Assembly (NCBI RefSeq): GCF_000568815.1
Contig: NZ_CP007201.1
Coordinates: 2,675,654-2,739,653, forward strand
Reading direction: 5' to 3'
Source of the DNA: Sulfurospirillum multivorans DSM 12446
Lineage (GTDB): Bacteria > Campylobacterota > Campylobacteria > Campylobacterales > Sulfurospirillaceae
DNA length: 64,000 bases
Shown piece after piece: positions 19,154 to 28,514 of this stretch; the stretch's first letter is position 1; every line of letters starts with the position of its first letter. The translations under genes were made by a program, and so were the position numbers. The notes beneath the pieces were generated by a model. It saw only the letters and a list, made by a program, of their open reading frames with translations, made no database searches and was not told where the DNA came from.

Positions 19154-19238
19154 ATACATGAAGTAGCACCTCTTTTTTACCTGCTGACCGCTTTACATGT
19201 AAACCCCCACAGCACATATTTTCACACAAGGAAAGACA

Positions 19239-20558
19239 ATGGGTGTTGAACTTCACAAAGAGTTATTGAGTAGTATTGGTGTTGACGTTGAGCGTCATGC
19301 AAAGATGATGGGTATGGGACTTGCAGGCTATCAAGCAGGTTTTATGAGCCAACAAAACCGTCCAAAAGGTATGGCATATTTTGACTGGTTTATGAGCGAA
19401 ATCCAAGCAGAACGCATTGCTGAGATCAACGCACTTAAAGCGCAAAAAAAACCTGCGGTGGGAACCTTTTGTATCTTCGTTCCTGAAGAGATTGTTGTAG
19501 GAGCAGGAGGGGCGTGTTTTGGACTGTGTGGCGGAGCCAATCCTCCCATCGCAGATGCAGAAACCGAACTGCCTCGCAATATCTGCCCTCTCATCAAATC
19601 AGCCTACGGCTTTAAACTTCAACACACCTGTGCGTACACACAATCAGCCGATTTTATCTACGGTGAAACCACCTGTGAAGCGAAGAAAAAGACATGGGAA
19701 CTTTTAGGAAAACATCACCCTGTGCATGTTATGAACATCCCACACATGAAACGTGAACGTGATCTTAAAATGTGGCAAGAGGAGATCAAAGAGTTTAAAG
19801 AGCACATTGAAGAGGTGACGGAGAAAAAACTCAGCCTTGCTGAAATGTTGAATGGTGTCAAACTTATCAACGCGAAACGTGACGCGATGAAACGCCTTGA
19901 TACCCTTCGCGGCATGCACCCAGACATCATGCCTATCAGTGGTAAAGACGCGCTTTTCATCAGCCAAATGAGCTTTTTAGATGACCCGAAACGCTTTACT
20001 GGGAAAGTAAATGAACTCTGCGATGAACTTGATGAACGCATTAAAAACAGAGTGAGTGTTTTCCCTGAAAACACCCCTCGCATCATGGTTTTAGGCACGC
20101 CTATCGCGCCACCAAACTGGAAACTTCACACGGCGGTTGAAGGCTCAGGTGCGTGCATCATCAACGAAGAAGGGTGCATCGGACATCGTTATTTTAAAGA
20201 CAATGTGGACATCGAAGGAGTACAAAGCGAAGACGAGCTTTACGCGCGTTTAATGCAACGCTACTCCAAAATCGACTGTGCCTGTTTCACGCCAAACACA
20301 GGCAGAACCGATAAAATCGTTCAAATGTACAAAGACCGCAAAGCCGATGGTGTCATCTACTACACACTCTCTTTCTGCCACACCTACAATGTCGAGTCAC
20401 ACCTTGTCACCGAAGCGTTAGCGAAAGAAGGCATTCCGTGTCTTGTCATTGAGTCGGATTATTCTCCCGAAGATGCAGGACAGATCAAAACGCGTGTTGA
20501 AGCCTTTTTGGAGAGCATCACGTTTAAACAAAAAGCCGAAGCGTTCGCAAACAAATAA
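19239..20558 (+). CDS. 2-hydroxyacyl-CoA dehydratase family protein (candidate double-cubane cluster protein)
   Basis: 439 residues of the HgdB/BcrB family, made as a single subunit like E. coli YjiM. Candidate cluster cysteines lie in FGLCGG, NICPLI, HTCAY, ETTCEAK, SGACII, EGCIGH and DCACFTP. Dehydratases proper have two subunits plus CoA-ester genes; none is here. Single-subunit homologues paired with an ATPase are the double-cubane cluster proteins, which hold an [8Fe-9S] centre and reduce small molecules such as acetylene at low potential. The stop overlaps the next start (TAATG), so the two are coupled. The function in this organism is unknown. Confidence 0.75.
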   Translation: MGVELHKELLSSIGVDVERHAKMMGMGLAGYQAGFMSQQNRPKGMAYFDWFMSEIQAERIAEINALKAQKKPAVGTFCIFVPEEIVVGAGGACFGLCGGANPPIADAETELPRNICPLIKSAYGFKLQHTCAYTQSADFIYGETTCEAKKKTWELLGKHHPVHVMNIPHMKRERDLKMWQEEIKEFKEHIEEVTEKKLSLAEMLNGVKLINAKRDAMKRLDTLRGMHPDIMPISGKDALFISQMSFLDDPKRFTGKVNELCDELDERIKNRVSVFPENTPRIMVLGTPIAPPNWKLHTAVEGSGACIINEEGCIGHRYFKDNVDIEGVQSEDELYARLMQRYSKIDCACFTPNTGRTDKIVQMYKDRKADGVIYYTLSFCHTYNVESHLVTEALAKEGIPCLVIESDYSPEDAGQIKTRVEAFLESITFKQKAEAFANK

Positions 20559-21316
20559 TGTTTTGGGGCGTAGACATAGGTTCGACCTATACAAAAATCA
20601 TTGGTATCGGAAGAGAGAAGGAGATCACCCATCATGCGGTGATCCCAACCATTTTTAACCAAGATGTCATCGTCGGCGAGTATTTGGCAGACAAAGAGGT
20701 TAAGATGCTCGTCGCCACAGGCTATGGACGGCATATGCTTGGAGATTCGCACGGTGCGCCCGTCATCTCCGAGATCAAAGCCCATGCCAAAGGGGCATAC
20801 TTTTTTCACAACGAAGTCAAAACGGTCATCGACCTAGGCGGACAAGACAGCAAAGTGATCAAAATGGGTGATGATGGCGGATTTACCGACTTTCGCATGA
20901 ACGACAAATGCGCGGCTGGAACGGGAAAATTTCTCGAAATCGCCGCCAATCGTTTAGGGCTTGACATGCAAACCTTCGCCAACGCAGGCTTTGATGCCGA
21001 CAAAGAGCTGACCATTTCAAGCATGTGTGCCGTTTTTGCCGAGTCGGAGGTCATCTCCCTCATCGCCAAAAAAGAGAGTTTGGCAAACATCTGTTGGGGT
21101 GTCCACGAATCCATCGCCTCACGTTTAGCTTCGATGGCTAAAAAGTTCGTCGTCAAAGAAAAGGACTGCATCGTCTTCACAGGCGGTGGCGCACTCAATC
21201 CTTTTTTACACCATATGCTAGAGCTTAAACTTGAACGTACAATCCTCGTCCCAGCGCATCCACAACTCATAGGCGCAGTGGGTGCGGCACTTTCGGGATT
21301 TGAGGTGGTGCAGTAA
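20558..21316 (+). CDS. ATP-dependent activator (HgdC/YjiL type, BcrAD/BadFG family)
   Basis: 252 residues with the ASKHA fold: phosphate-binding GVDIGSTYTK, adenosine-side DLGGQDSKVI and FTGGGALNPF. The two cysteines that bridge a [4Fe-4S] cluster between subunits are visible in NDKCAAGTGK and SSMCAVFAES. These proteins use ATP to push an electron into the partner protein. It is translationally coupled to the dehydratase-like gene, which fits a reductase for its cluster. Confidence 0.85.
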   Translation: MFWGVDIGSTYTKIIGIGREKEITHHAVIPTIFNQDVIVGEYLADKEVKMLVATGYGRHMLGDSHGAPVISEIKAHAKGAYFFHNEVKTVIDLGGQDSKVIKMGDDGGFTDFRMNDKCAAGTGKFLEIAANRLGLDMQTFANAGFDADKELTISSMCAVFAESEVISLIAKKESLANICWGVHESIASRLASMAKKFVVKEKDCIVFTGGGALNPFLHHMLELKLERTILVPAHPQLIGAVGAALSGFEVVQ

Positions 21317-21372
21317 TTTTTTTACATGTAAAGGTTTGGATATAATTTTGTAACTCGCTAAAAAGGTTGTTT

Positions 21373-22044
21373 ATGAATATCAAATCTTTACCTAAAAAAA
21401 TTGGGAATGACTTAAAAGCTGATGCTAATGCGATCTTTCATGCACTCGATATAGCAAGTGACGGTTCTCTTTCTTTAATTAAAGAGTCTATCGTCAAGAG
21501 TTACCAAGGCTTTTTAGACGCTAAATTTAATAACCTCATCTTAGATATGGCGAATAACAATATTAAAACTGATGAGCTACTCAACTTTATTAATTCCTCA
21601 TCTCATTCGGATAGAGAATTTATGAGCAGTCTCATCATTAAAAATCTCCACGCCGATAATTGCATTACTATTTTTATCCTCGCTAAACTTTGGGAAAATA
21701 AAATCAAAAACGGCTCACTCAATTATTATGAATCTTCCCTGTTTACAAATATCAATACATTTACACATGAGGACTTTGAAATTTACTATTATGCTATCCA
21801 ACATATGATTCAGCCTGAAAAAACAAACATGGCACCTTATATTTTAGTACCTTTAGAAAATGAATATTATATTCTTGCCATGAATAAATTTTGTAGTTTT
21901 GGAATCTTACAAACTGCCTATACAGCAGATGGGAGCTACTATAAAGAAGAAAATAAAATTTATATCTTTTTTTTCAAAACACCCTACTCCGATACGCTTT
22001 ATCAAATACTTGACGAGTATTTTAAGAATACTCCACCATCGTAA
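21373..22044 (+). CDS. Hypothetical protein, AT-rich gene
   Basis: About 223 residues without membrane segment or signal peptide. The N-terminal half is helical and polar with asparagine and serine runs (MANNNIKTDELLNFINSSSHSDRE); the C-terminal half is rich in tyrosine and phenylalanine (FEIYYYAIQHM, KIYIFFFKTPYSDTLYQIL). No family is recognised. AAAGG precedes ATG 21373. The codon use is clearly more AT-rich than the neighbours, and the gene sits between a palindrome copy and a toxin-antitoxin pair, which suggests acquisition by transfer. Confidence 0.55.
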   Translation: MNIKSLPKKIGNDLKADANAIFHALDIASDGSLSLIKESIVKSYQGFLDAKFNNLILDMANNNIKTDELLNFINSSSHSDREFMSSLIIKNLHADNCITIFILAKLWENKIKNGSLNYYESSLFTNINTFTHEDFEIYYYAIQHMIQPEKTNMAPYILVPLENEYYILAMNKFCSFGILQTAYTADGSYYKEENKIYIFFFKTPYSDTLYQILDEYFKNTPPS

Positions 22045-22097
22045 ATTATTCTTACATGTAAACCCAAACTCTCAGCCAACTTTCCAAAAGTATTCTT

Positions 22098-22103
22098 TAT
22101 AAT
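22098..22103 (+). promoter_or_regulatory. Candidate -10 box of the toxin-antitoxin operon
   Basis: TATAAT about 30 bases before the antitoxin start. A convincing -35 hexamer is not seen. Confidence 0.4.
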
Positions 22104-22133
22104 ACGCTAAATAGTACTATTAAGGATACTCTT

Positions 22134-22394
22134 ATGATCGTATCAGCCAATGACATTAAAACCAAAGGGGTCACGCTGCTTGACAAACTCTTCGAGAGTG
22201 TAAGCGAAGTGGTCATCAATGTGCGAGGAAAAAACAAGTATGTGGTCATCGACATTGAGCGCTATAAGCAATTGCGAACCTTGGAACTTGACCGTCTTTA
22301 CGAAGAGACGATGCAAGAGATTAAAGAAGGCAAGTACACGACAGATGTTGAGGAGCACCTCAAAGAAGTAAGAGCCATCGCTAATGGCTTATGA
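22134..22394 (+). CDS. Phd/YefM-family antitoxin
   Basis: 86 residues. The N-terminal MIVSANDIKTKGVTLLDKLFE and VVINVRGKNKYVVIDIERYKQL match the Phd/YefM DNA-binding fold, and the C-terminal acidic helix would wrap the toxin. It overlaps the toxin gene by 11 bases and lies first, as is usual for type II modules. It should repress its own promoter together with the toxin. Confidence 0.88.
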   Translation: MIVSANDIKTKGVTLLDKLFESVSEVVINVRGKNKYVVIDIERYKQLRTLELDRLYEETMQEIKEGKYTTDVEEHLKEVRAIANGL

Positions 22395-22659
22395 AATCCG
22401 CTTAAGCGAAAGCTACAAAAAGCGGCTTCGTAAATTTATTCAATCCCATAAAGATATGGCGGTGCGTTATGAAAAAACCCTTCGTATACTCCAAGAAAAC
22501 CCCTATCATCCCTCTTTGCGCTTGCATAAACTCAAAGGAAATTTAAGCGAGTATTACTCTATTTCGATTAACATTGAGTATCGCATTATCATGGATTTTA
22601 TGATTGTAGATGAAGTGATTATCTTGCTCGACATTGGCGCACATGACGAGGTTTACTAA
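22384..22659 (+). CDS. RelE/ParE-family toxin (YoeB/YafQ-like)
   Basis: 91 residues. MAYEIRLSESYKKRLRKFIQ, the HPSLRLHKLKGNLSEYYSISI core and IILLDIGAHDEVY at the end fit the RelE/YafQ fold, whose members cut mRNA at the ribosome. C-terminal H and Y residues in GAHDEVY are candidate catalytic residues. It overlaps the antitoxin gene by 11 bases. Confidence 0.88.
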   Translation: MAYEIRLSESYKKRLRKFIQSHKDMAVRYEKTLRILQENPYHPSLRLHKLKGNLSEYYSISINIEYRIIMDFMIVDEVIILLDIGAHDEVY

Positions 22660-22715
22660 CTTCTCCCAAAAACTAAAAATTAACCTTTACATGTAAAGAT
22701 TTTGCAGTTGGTGAA

Positions 22716-22724
22716 TGCTATAAT
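22716..22724 (+). promoter_or_regulatory. Extended -10 promoter of the first aspartase gene
   Basis: TGCTATAAT is a consensus extended -10 element 41 bases before the GTG start. A 12-mer palindrome copy (22686-22697) lies about 20 bases upstream of it. Confidence 0.55.
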
Positions 22725-22765
22725 GTGCCCACACAACGAGACTTAAAAATGCAAGGAGCTAAAGC

Positions 22766-24196
22766 GTGTCAACCAGAATCGAACATGATCTTATCGGCGA
22801 TAAAGAGATTTCTAATGCGTGTTATTACGGTGTTCAAACAGCGCGTGCTGTGGAAAACTTTCACATTACAGGCGTGACACTTGGGAGCTTTCCAACTTTT
22901 ATTGAGTCCATCGCCAAAGTTAAAAAAGCAGCAGCGCTTGCCAATTTTGAGTTAGAACTTTTAGCAGAGAACAAGAAAAATGCGATCGTGCAAGCGTGCG
23001 AAGCCATTATCGCGGGTAAATTCCATGACCAGTTTGTGGTCGATATGATCCAAGGAGGGGCTGGAACTTCGACCAATATGAACGCAAATGAAGTGATCGC
23101 CAACATTGGTTTGGAGATTTTGGGTCACCAAAAAGGCGAATACAAGTACCTGCATCCCAACAACGACGTCAACCTTTCGCAATCAACCAACGATGCTTAT
23201 CCAACCGCCCTTCGCGTCGCGCTGTATGAAAAACTAGGCGAACTGGGTGAGTCGATGGCAATTATCAAAAGCTCATTTGCCAAAAAAGCGAGTGAGTTCA
23301 AAGATGTTATCAAGATGGGGCGAACACAACTCCAAGACGCGGTTCCTATGACCTTAGAGCAAGAGTTTCGAACTTATGCGGTCATGATCGGCGAGGACAT
23401 CCAACGTGTGCATGAAGCACGACAATTGGTGCGCGAGATCAATATGGGCGCTACCGCGATTGGAACGGGCATCAACGCGCATCCTGATTATGCTAAAACC
23501 GTGGAAGCTAAACTGCAAGAGGTGACGGGGCGTCCGTTTATCACCGCGGGCGATTTGATCGAAGCGACGCAAGATACGGGCGCTTATGTGCAAATCTCAG
23601 GTGTTTTGAAACGTGTTGCGACCAAAATGTCCAAAATCTGCAACGATCTTCGTCTTTTAAGTTCAGGTCCAAGAACGGGTTTTGGCGAGATCAATCTGCC
23701 TGCGATGCAACCAGGAAGCTCCATTATGCCCGGTAAAGTCAACCCCGTTATCCCCGAAGTGGTGAACCAAGTCTGTTTCCAAGTCATCGGCACTGACATC
23801 GCCGTTACGATGGCGTGTGAAGCGGGACAACTGCAACTCAATGTTTTTGAGCCACTGATTGCTTACAATCTTTTCAACTCGGTCAATATGATGAAAAACG
23901 CCTTTGAAGCACTCGCGTACACCTGCGTCGATGGCATCACGGCAAATAAAGAGCACTGCAAAAATTTGGTGCTCAACAGCATCGGCCTTGTCACCGCACT
24001 CAATCCTTATTTAGGCTACGAAAACTCCACCATCGTTGCCAAAGAGGCGTTGGAAACTGGCGGTTCGGTGTATGACATCGTTTTAGCTAAAGGGTTGCTC
24101 GCCAAAGAAGAACTCGATGAGATCATCAAGCCAGAAAACATGATCCAACCCCACAATTTCGGTCTTTCTGAAAAAAGCAAGTTCGTAAAACTCTAA
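22766..24196 (+). CDS. aspA: Aspartate ammonia-lyase, copy 1
   Basis: 476 residues of the aspartase/fumarase superfamily. The flexible active-site loop GSSIMPGKVNPV is intact near residue 320, with NDAYPTALR and MGRTQLQDAVPM as the other signature regions. It converts L-aspartate to fumarate and ammonia in the cytoplasm. The start is GTG. A strong hairpin terminator follows at 24199-24226. A second, similar gene follows in tandem; the first 60 residues differ at 7 positions, so this is an old duplication or separate acquisition. Confidence 0.92.
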   Translation: MSTRIEHDLIGDKEISNACYYGVQTARAVENFHITGVTLGSFPTFIESIAKVKKAAALANFELELLAENKKNAIVQACEAIIAGKFHDQFVVDMIQGGAGTSTNMNANEVIANIGLEILGHQKGEYKYLHPNNDVNLSQSTNDAYPTALRVALYEKLGELGESMAIIKSSFAKKASEFKDVIKMGRTQLQDAVPMTLEQEFRTYAVMIGEDIQRVHEARQLVREINMGATAIGTGINAHPDYAKTVEAKLQEVTGRPFITAGDLIEATQDTGAYVQISGVLKRVATKMSKICNDLRLLSSGPRTGFGEINLPAMQPGSSIMPGKVNPVIPEVVNQVCFQVIGTDIAVTMACEAGQLQLNVFEPLIAYNLFNSVNMMKNAFEALAYTCVDGITANKEHCKNLVLNSIGLVTALNPYLGYENSTIVAKEALETGGSVYDIVLAKGLLAKEELDEIIKPENMIQPHNFGLSEKSKFVKL

Positions 24197-24198
24197 TC

Positions 24199-24226
24199 AA
24201 ATAGGAGCACTTGCTCCTATTTTTTC
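24199..24226 (+). terminator. Rho-independent terminator of aspA copy 1
   Basis: AAATAGGAGC and GCTCCTATTT form a 10-bp perfect stem with a four-base loop (ACTT), followed by TTT and C. It lies three bases after the stop codon. Confidence 0.85.
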
Positions 24227-24377
24227 CTTTACATGTAACCTCTAGTATCACTTAAATTTTATATCTGCATATTAATTTCATTCTTTCAATATTTTTTTAA
24301 AATCTTTTCCAAAAAGTCATTTTCAAGTCTCTTTAGGGGTTTAAACTTCCACTACCTTTAAATCTTAAGGAGACACA

Positions 24378-25784
24378 ATGTCAACTAGAATAGAACACGA
24401 TCTAATCGGCGATAAAGAAATATCGAACGAATGTTATTATGGCGTGCAAACAGCGCGTGCGGCTGAAAACTTCCACATTACAGGTATCACACTTGCAAAA
24501 TTCCCAACGTTTATCACTTCCCTTGCTAAAGTAAAAAAAGCGGCAGCCCTTGCCAACTTTGAACTAGGACTTCTTGCAGAGAACAAAAAAAATGTGATTT
24601 GTGAAGCGTGCGATGAGATCATCGGTGGTCAATACCATGACCAATTTGTTGTAGACATGTTCCAAGGTGGAGCAGGTACATCTACTAATATGAATGCGAA
24701 CGAAGTCATCGCAAACATCGGACTTGAAAAAATGGGTCACAAAAAAGGTGACTACAAATACCTTCACCCAAACAATGACGTCAACTTGTCTCAATCCACC
24801 AATGATGCGTACCCAACCGCACTTCGCGTAGCCCTTTTTGAAAAACTTGGCGAGCTTACTGTTTCGATGAGCATCATCAAAAATTCATTTGCTAAAAAAG
24901 CATTAGAGTTTAAAGACATCATCAAAATGGGTCGTACCCAACTTCAAGATGCCGTTCCTATGACGTTAGAGCAAGAGTTTAGAACCTATGCGGTTATGAT
25001 TGGTGAAGACATTCAACGTGTGATTGAAGCGCAACAATTGATGCGTGAGATGAACCTTGGTGCCACAGCGATTGGTACAGGAATTAATGCGCATCCAAGT
25101 TATGCAAAAACCGTTGAAGGCAAACTTCAAGAAGTCACAGGACGTCCTTTTGTAACCGCAGGTGATCTTGTTGAAGCAACGCAAGATACAGGCGCTTATG
25201 TGCAAATCTCGGGTGTGCTTAAACGTGTTGCAACCAAAATGTCTAAAATTTGTAATGACCTCAGACTTCTAAGCTCAGGACCAAGAACAGGTTTTGGCGA
25301 GATTAACCTCCCAGCTATGCAACCAGGCAGCTCCATTATGCCAGGTAAAGTCAATCCTGTTATGCCTGAAGTGGTAAACCAAGTCTGCTTCCAAGTGATC
25401 GGTACCGACGTTGCAGTAACGATGGCGTGCGAAGGGGGACAACTCCAACTGAACGTTTTTGAGCCTGTTATCGCGTTCAACCTTTTCAACTCTGTCAACA
25501 TGATGAAAAACGCCTTTGAAGCATTGGCTTACACGTGCGTTGATGGCATCACAGCTAATCCTGAGCGATGTAAAGCACTTGTGCTTAACAGTATTGGTCT
25601 CGTCACTGCGCTTAATCCTTTCATCGGTTACGAGAATTCAACATCCGTGGCTAAAGAAGCGCTTGAGACAGGCGGTTCTGTGTATGACATCGTTCTTGCG
25701 CGTGGTCTTTTAGCCAAAGCGGAGCTTGATGACATCATCAAGCCAGAGAACATGATCAAACCTCGTACTTACGAAAAAAAGTAA
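24378..25784 (+). CDS. aspA: Aspartate ammonia-lyase, copy 2
   Basis: 468 residues with the same signature loop GSSIMPGKVNPV and active-site regions as copy 1, about 88% identical over the first 60 residues. AAGGAG precedes the ATG. It lies before dcuA and ansB and looks like the copy tied to C4-dicarboxylate metabolism. Its own promoter region (24240-24377) is AT-rich. Between copies, codons differ at many synonymous sites, and copy 2 uses more A/T-ending codons, which fits stronger expression or a different history. Confidence 0.92.
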   Translation: MSTRIEHDLIGDKEISNECYYGVQTARAAENFHITGITLAKFPTFITSLAKVKKAAALANFELGLLAENKKNVICEACDEIIGGQYHDQFVVDMFQGGAGTSTNMNANEVIANIGLEKMGHKKGDYKYLHPNNDVNLSQSTNDAYPTALRVALFEKLGELTVSMSIIKNSFAKKALEFKDIIKMGRTQLQDAVPMTLEQEFRTYAVMIGEDIQRVIEAQQLMREMNLGATAIGTGINAHPSYAKTVEGKLQEVTGRPFVTAGDLVEATQDTGAYVQISGVLKRVATKMSKICNDLRLLSSGPRTGFGEINLPAMQPGSSIMPGKVNPVMPEVVNQVCFQVIGTDVAVTMACEGGQLQLNVFEPVIAFNLFNSVNMMKNAFEALAYTCVDGITANPERCKALVLNSIGLVTALNPFIGYENSTSVAKEALETGGSVYDIVLARGLLAKAELDDIIKPENMIKPRTYEKK

Positions 25785-25800
25785 TAACAAAAACTGCTCT

Positions 25801-25885
25801 TGCTAAAGCTTCTGCCGACTTGTTCGGCTAGCTTTAGCACCACAGCGGTTAGCGTATTACCAAGAGCTTTGCGCTTGGTGCGTTA
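25801..25885 (+). repeat. Structured intergenic repeat, copy C
   Basis: Third repeat copy, between aspA copy 2 and dcuA. A 9-bp perfect stem GCTAAAGCT/AGCTTTAGC encloses GCCGA/TTCGGC; then comes ACC-acagc-GGT, and the terminal hairpin ACCAAG/CTTGGT around AGCTTTGCG. Compared with copy A the stems change on both sides while pairing is kept. Confidence 0.7.
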
Positions 25886-25907
25886 TGAAAATAAAAAAGG
25901 AGTTCCC

Positions 25908-27209
25908 ATGTTATGGTTAGAAGTCATCGTTGTTCTTGGCGCCATCTTTTTTGGTGCAAGACTGGGTAGTATTGGTATCGGGTATGCGGGCGGTGTAGGC
26001 GTTTTGATTTTAACGCTTGGAATGGGTCTTAAACTAGGCGCGATGCCTATTGATGTTATCCTTATCATCATGTCTGTTATTGCGGCTATTGGCGCGATGC
26101 AAGTGGCAGGTGGACTGGATTATATGGTCAGTATTGCGGAGAAAATTTTACGTAAAAATCCTAAACAGATCACGTTTCTAGCACCTGTTGTCACCTATGT
26201 GATGACATTTTTTGCAGGAACGGGACATACTGCGTTTGCAACACTACCGGTTATTGCAGAAGTGGCTAAAGAGCAAGGCATTCGTCCTTCTCGTCCTTTA
26301 AGCATTGCCGTTGTTGCGTCTCAAATTGCGATCACCGCGTCTCCAATTTCAGCGGCCGTTGTGTTTGTGAGTGGTGCATTAGAGAAACAAGGTATTGGGT
26401 ATTTGGAGCTTTTAGCGGTTTGTATCCCTTCTTCATTTCTTGCATGTATGTGTGCCGCTGTTGTGGCAAACTTCTTGGGAAAAGATCTTAAAGATGATGA
26501 AGTCTACCAAGAGAGATTGGCGAAAGGATTGATTAAAACAAGAGGTACTGCAAAAGTAGAGATCAAACCAGGGGCAAAGCTCTCTGTTGTGATCTTCCTT
26601 GTTGCAATTTTGTGTGTCATCACCTATGCAACGCTGATCAGCGGTAAAGTAGGTTTGATTAAAAACCCTGTGCTTGGTCGTGACGCGGCGATTATGCTCT
26701 TTATGTTTGCAGCGGCTACGTTTATCTCTGCCTTTACACGCATTGATACGGCGCAAGTATTGAACTCTTCCACGTTTAAATCCGGTATGAGCGCATGTAT
26801 TTGTGTACTCGGTGTTGCGTGGCTTGGCGATACCTTTGTTGCAAATCACATCACTGAAATCAAAGCGTTCGCAGGCGATCTTCTCAATGTGTATCCATGG
26901 ATGCTTGCAGTGGTTCTTTTCTTTGCAAGTACCCTGCTCTACTCTCAAGCTGCAACGGCGAAGGCGCTGATTCCAAGTGCCTTATTACTGGGTGTTTCAC
27001 CCCTTACCATCGTAGCTTCATTTGCAGCGGTGAGTGCACTGTTTGTCCTTCCAACCTACCCAACACTGATTGCAGCGGTGGAAATGGACGATACAGGCTC
27101 AACACGCATTGGTAAATTTGTCTTCAACCATCCTTTCATTGTTCCTGGTGTTGTGGCGATTGCACTCTCAGTTGCTTTTGCCTTTGTCATCGGCGGTATG
27201 ATCTTATAA
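25908..27209 (+). CDS. dcuA: Anaerobic C4-dicarboxylate transporter, DcuA/DcuB family
   Basis: 433 residues, about ten membrane segments, N-terminal MLWLEVIVVLGAIFFGARLG and the family TPFAGTGHTAF-like stretch (FFAGTGHTAFATLP). It exchanges fumarate, aspartate or malate for succinate across the inner membrane. AGGAG lies five bases before the ATG; the frame is open further upstream through the repeat, which is not expected to be translated. Placement between aspartase and periplasmic asparaginase supports aspartate uptake coupled to succinate export. A terminator hairpin follows. Confidence 0.9.
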   Translation: MLWLEVIVVLGAIFFGARLGSIGIGYAGGVGVLILTLGMGLKLGAMPIDVILIIMSVIAAIGAMQVAGGLDYMVSIAEKILRKNPKQITFLAPVVTYVMTFFAGTGHTAFATLPVIAEVAKEQGIRPSRPLSIAVVASQIAITASPISAAVVFVSGALEKQGIGYLELLAVCIPSSFLACMCAAVVANFLGKDLKDDEVYQERLAKGLIKTRGTAKVEIKPGAKLSVVIFLVAILCVITYATLISGKVGLIKNPVLGRDAAIMLFMFAAATFISAFTRIDTAQVLNSSTFKSGMSACICVLGVAWLGDTFVANHITEIKAFAGDLLNVYPWMLAVVLFFASTLLYSQAATAKALIPSALLLGVSPLTIVASFAAVSALFVLPTYPTLIAAVEMDDTGSTRIGKFVFNHPFIVPGVVAIALSVAFAFVIGGMIL

Positions 27210-27231
27210 AAGAGTCCTTTCAGACTCTTTT
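27208..27231 (+). terminator. Rho-independent terminator of dcuA
   Basis: AAAAGAGTC and GACTCTTTT form a 9-bp perfect stem with a six-base loop, starting inside the stop codon of dcuA and ending in a T run. Confidence 0.8.
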
Positions 27232-27237
27232 GACACG

Positions 27238-27302
27238 GCTTTGGGGCAAAGCTCCAAAGCCTACGCTCGCCGCTTGGCGCTGAAGCTTGCCTCTTCGAGG
27301 CA
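27238..27302 (-). repeat. Structured intergenic repeat, copy D (inverted)
   Basis: Reverse orientation relative to copies A-C. On the minus strand it has TGCCTC-gaa-GAGGCA, a CGCC/GGCG hairpin and GGCTTTGG/CCAAAGCC around AGCTTTGCC. With copy C it flanks dcuA as an inverted pair about 1.4 kb apart. Confidence 0.75.
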
Positions 27303-27315
27303 GAATATAAAGTAG

Positions 27316-28431
<1,116 letters not shown>

Positions 28432-28438
28432 AAAAACA

Positions 28439-28466
28439 CTCCATCTCTCTTGGCGGGGAGATGGAG
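28439..28466 (+). terminator. Hairpin after ansB
   Basis: CTCCATCTC and GAGATGGAG form a 9-bp perfect stem with a ten-base loop eight bases after the stop codon. There is no T run, so it may be a transcript-stabilising hairpin rather than a factor-independent terminator. Confidence 0.5.
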
Positions 28467-28481
28467 AACCCTTTACATGTA

Positions 28482-28490
28482 TGCTATAAT
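28482..28490 (+). promoter_or_regulatory. Extended -10 promoter before the sensor kinase
   Basis: TGCTATAAT 24 bases before the kinase ATG, matching the extended -10 consensus. An imperfect palindrome copy (TTTACATGTATG) overlaps its left side. Confidence 0.5.
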
Positions 28491-28514
28491 AGATGTAAAA
28501 AAGAGACCATTTCA

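Noticed and set aside
22766-25784. The two aspartase genes as an assembly duplication
   Set aside because: They differ at about one in eight residues at the N-terminus and at many synonymous sites, have different start codons and different flanks.
25800-25907. N-terminal extension of DcuA
   Set aside because: The open frame runs through structured repeat copy C; a strong AGGAG site and the family's normal N-terminus are at 25908.
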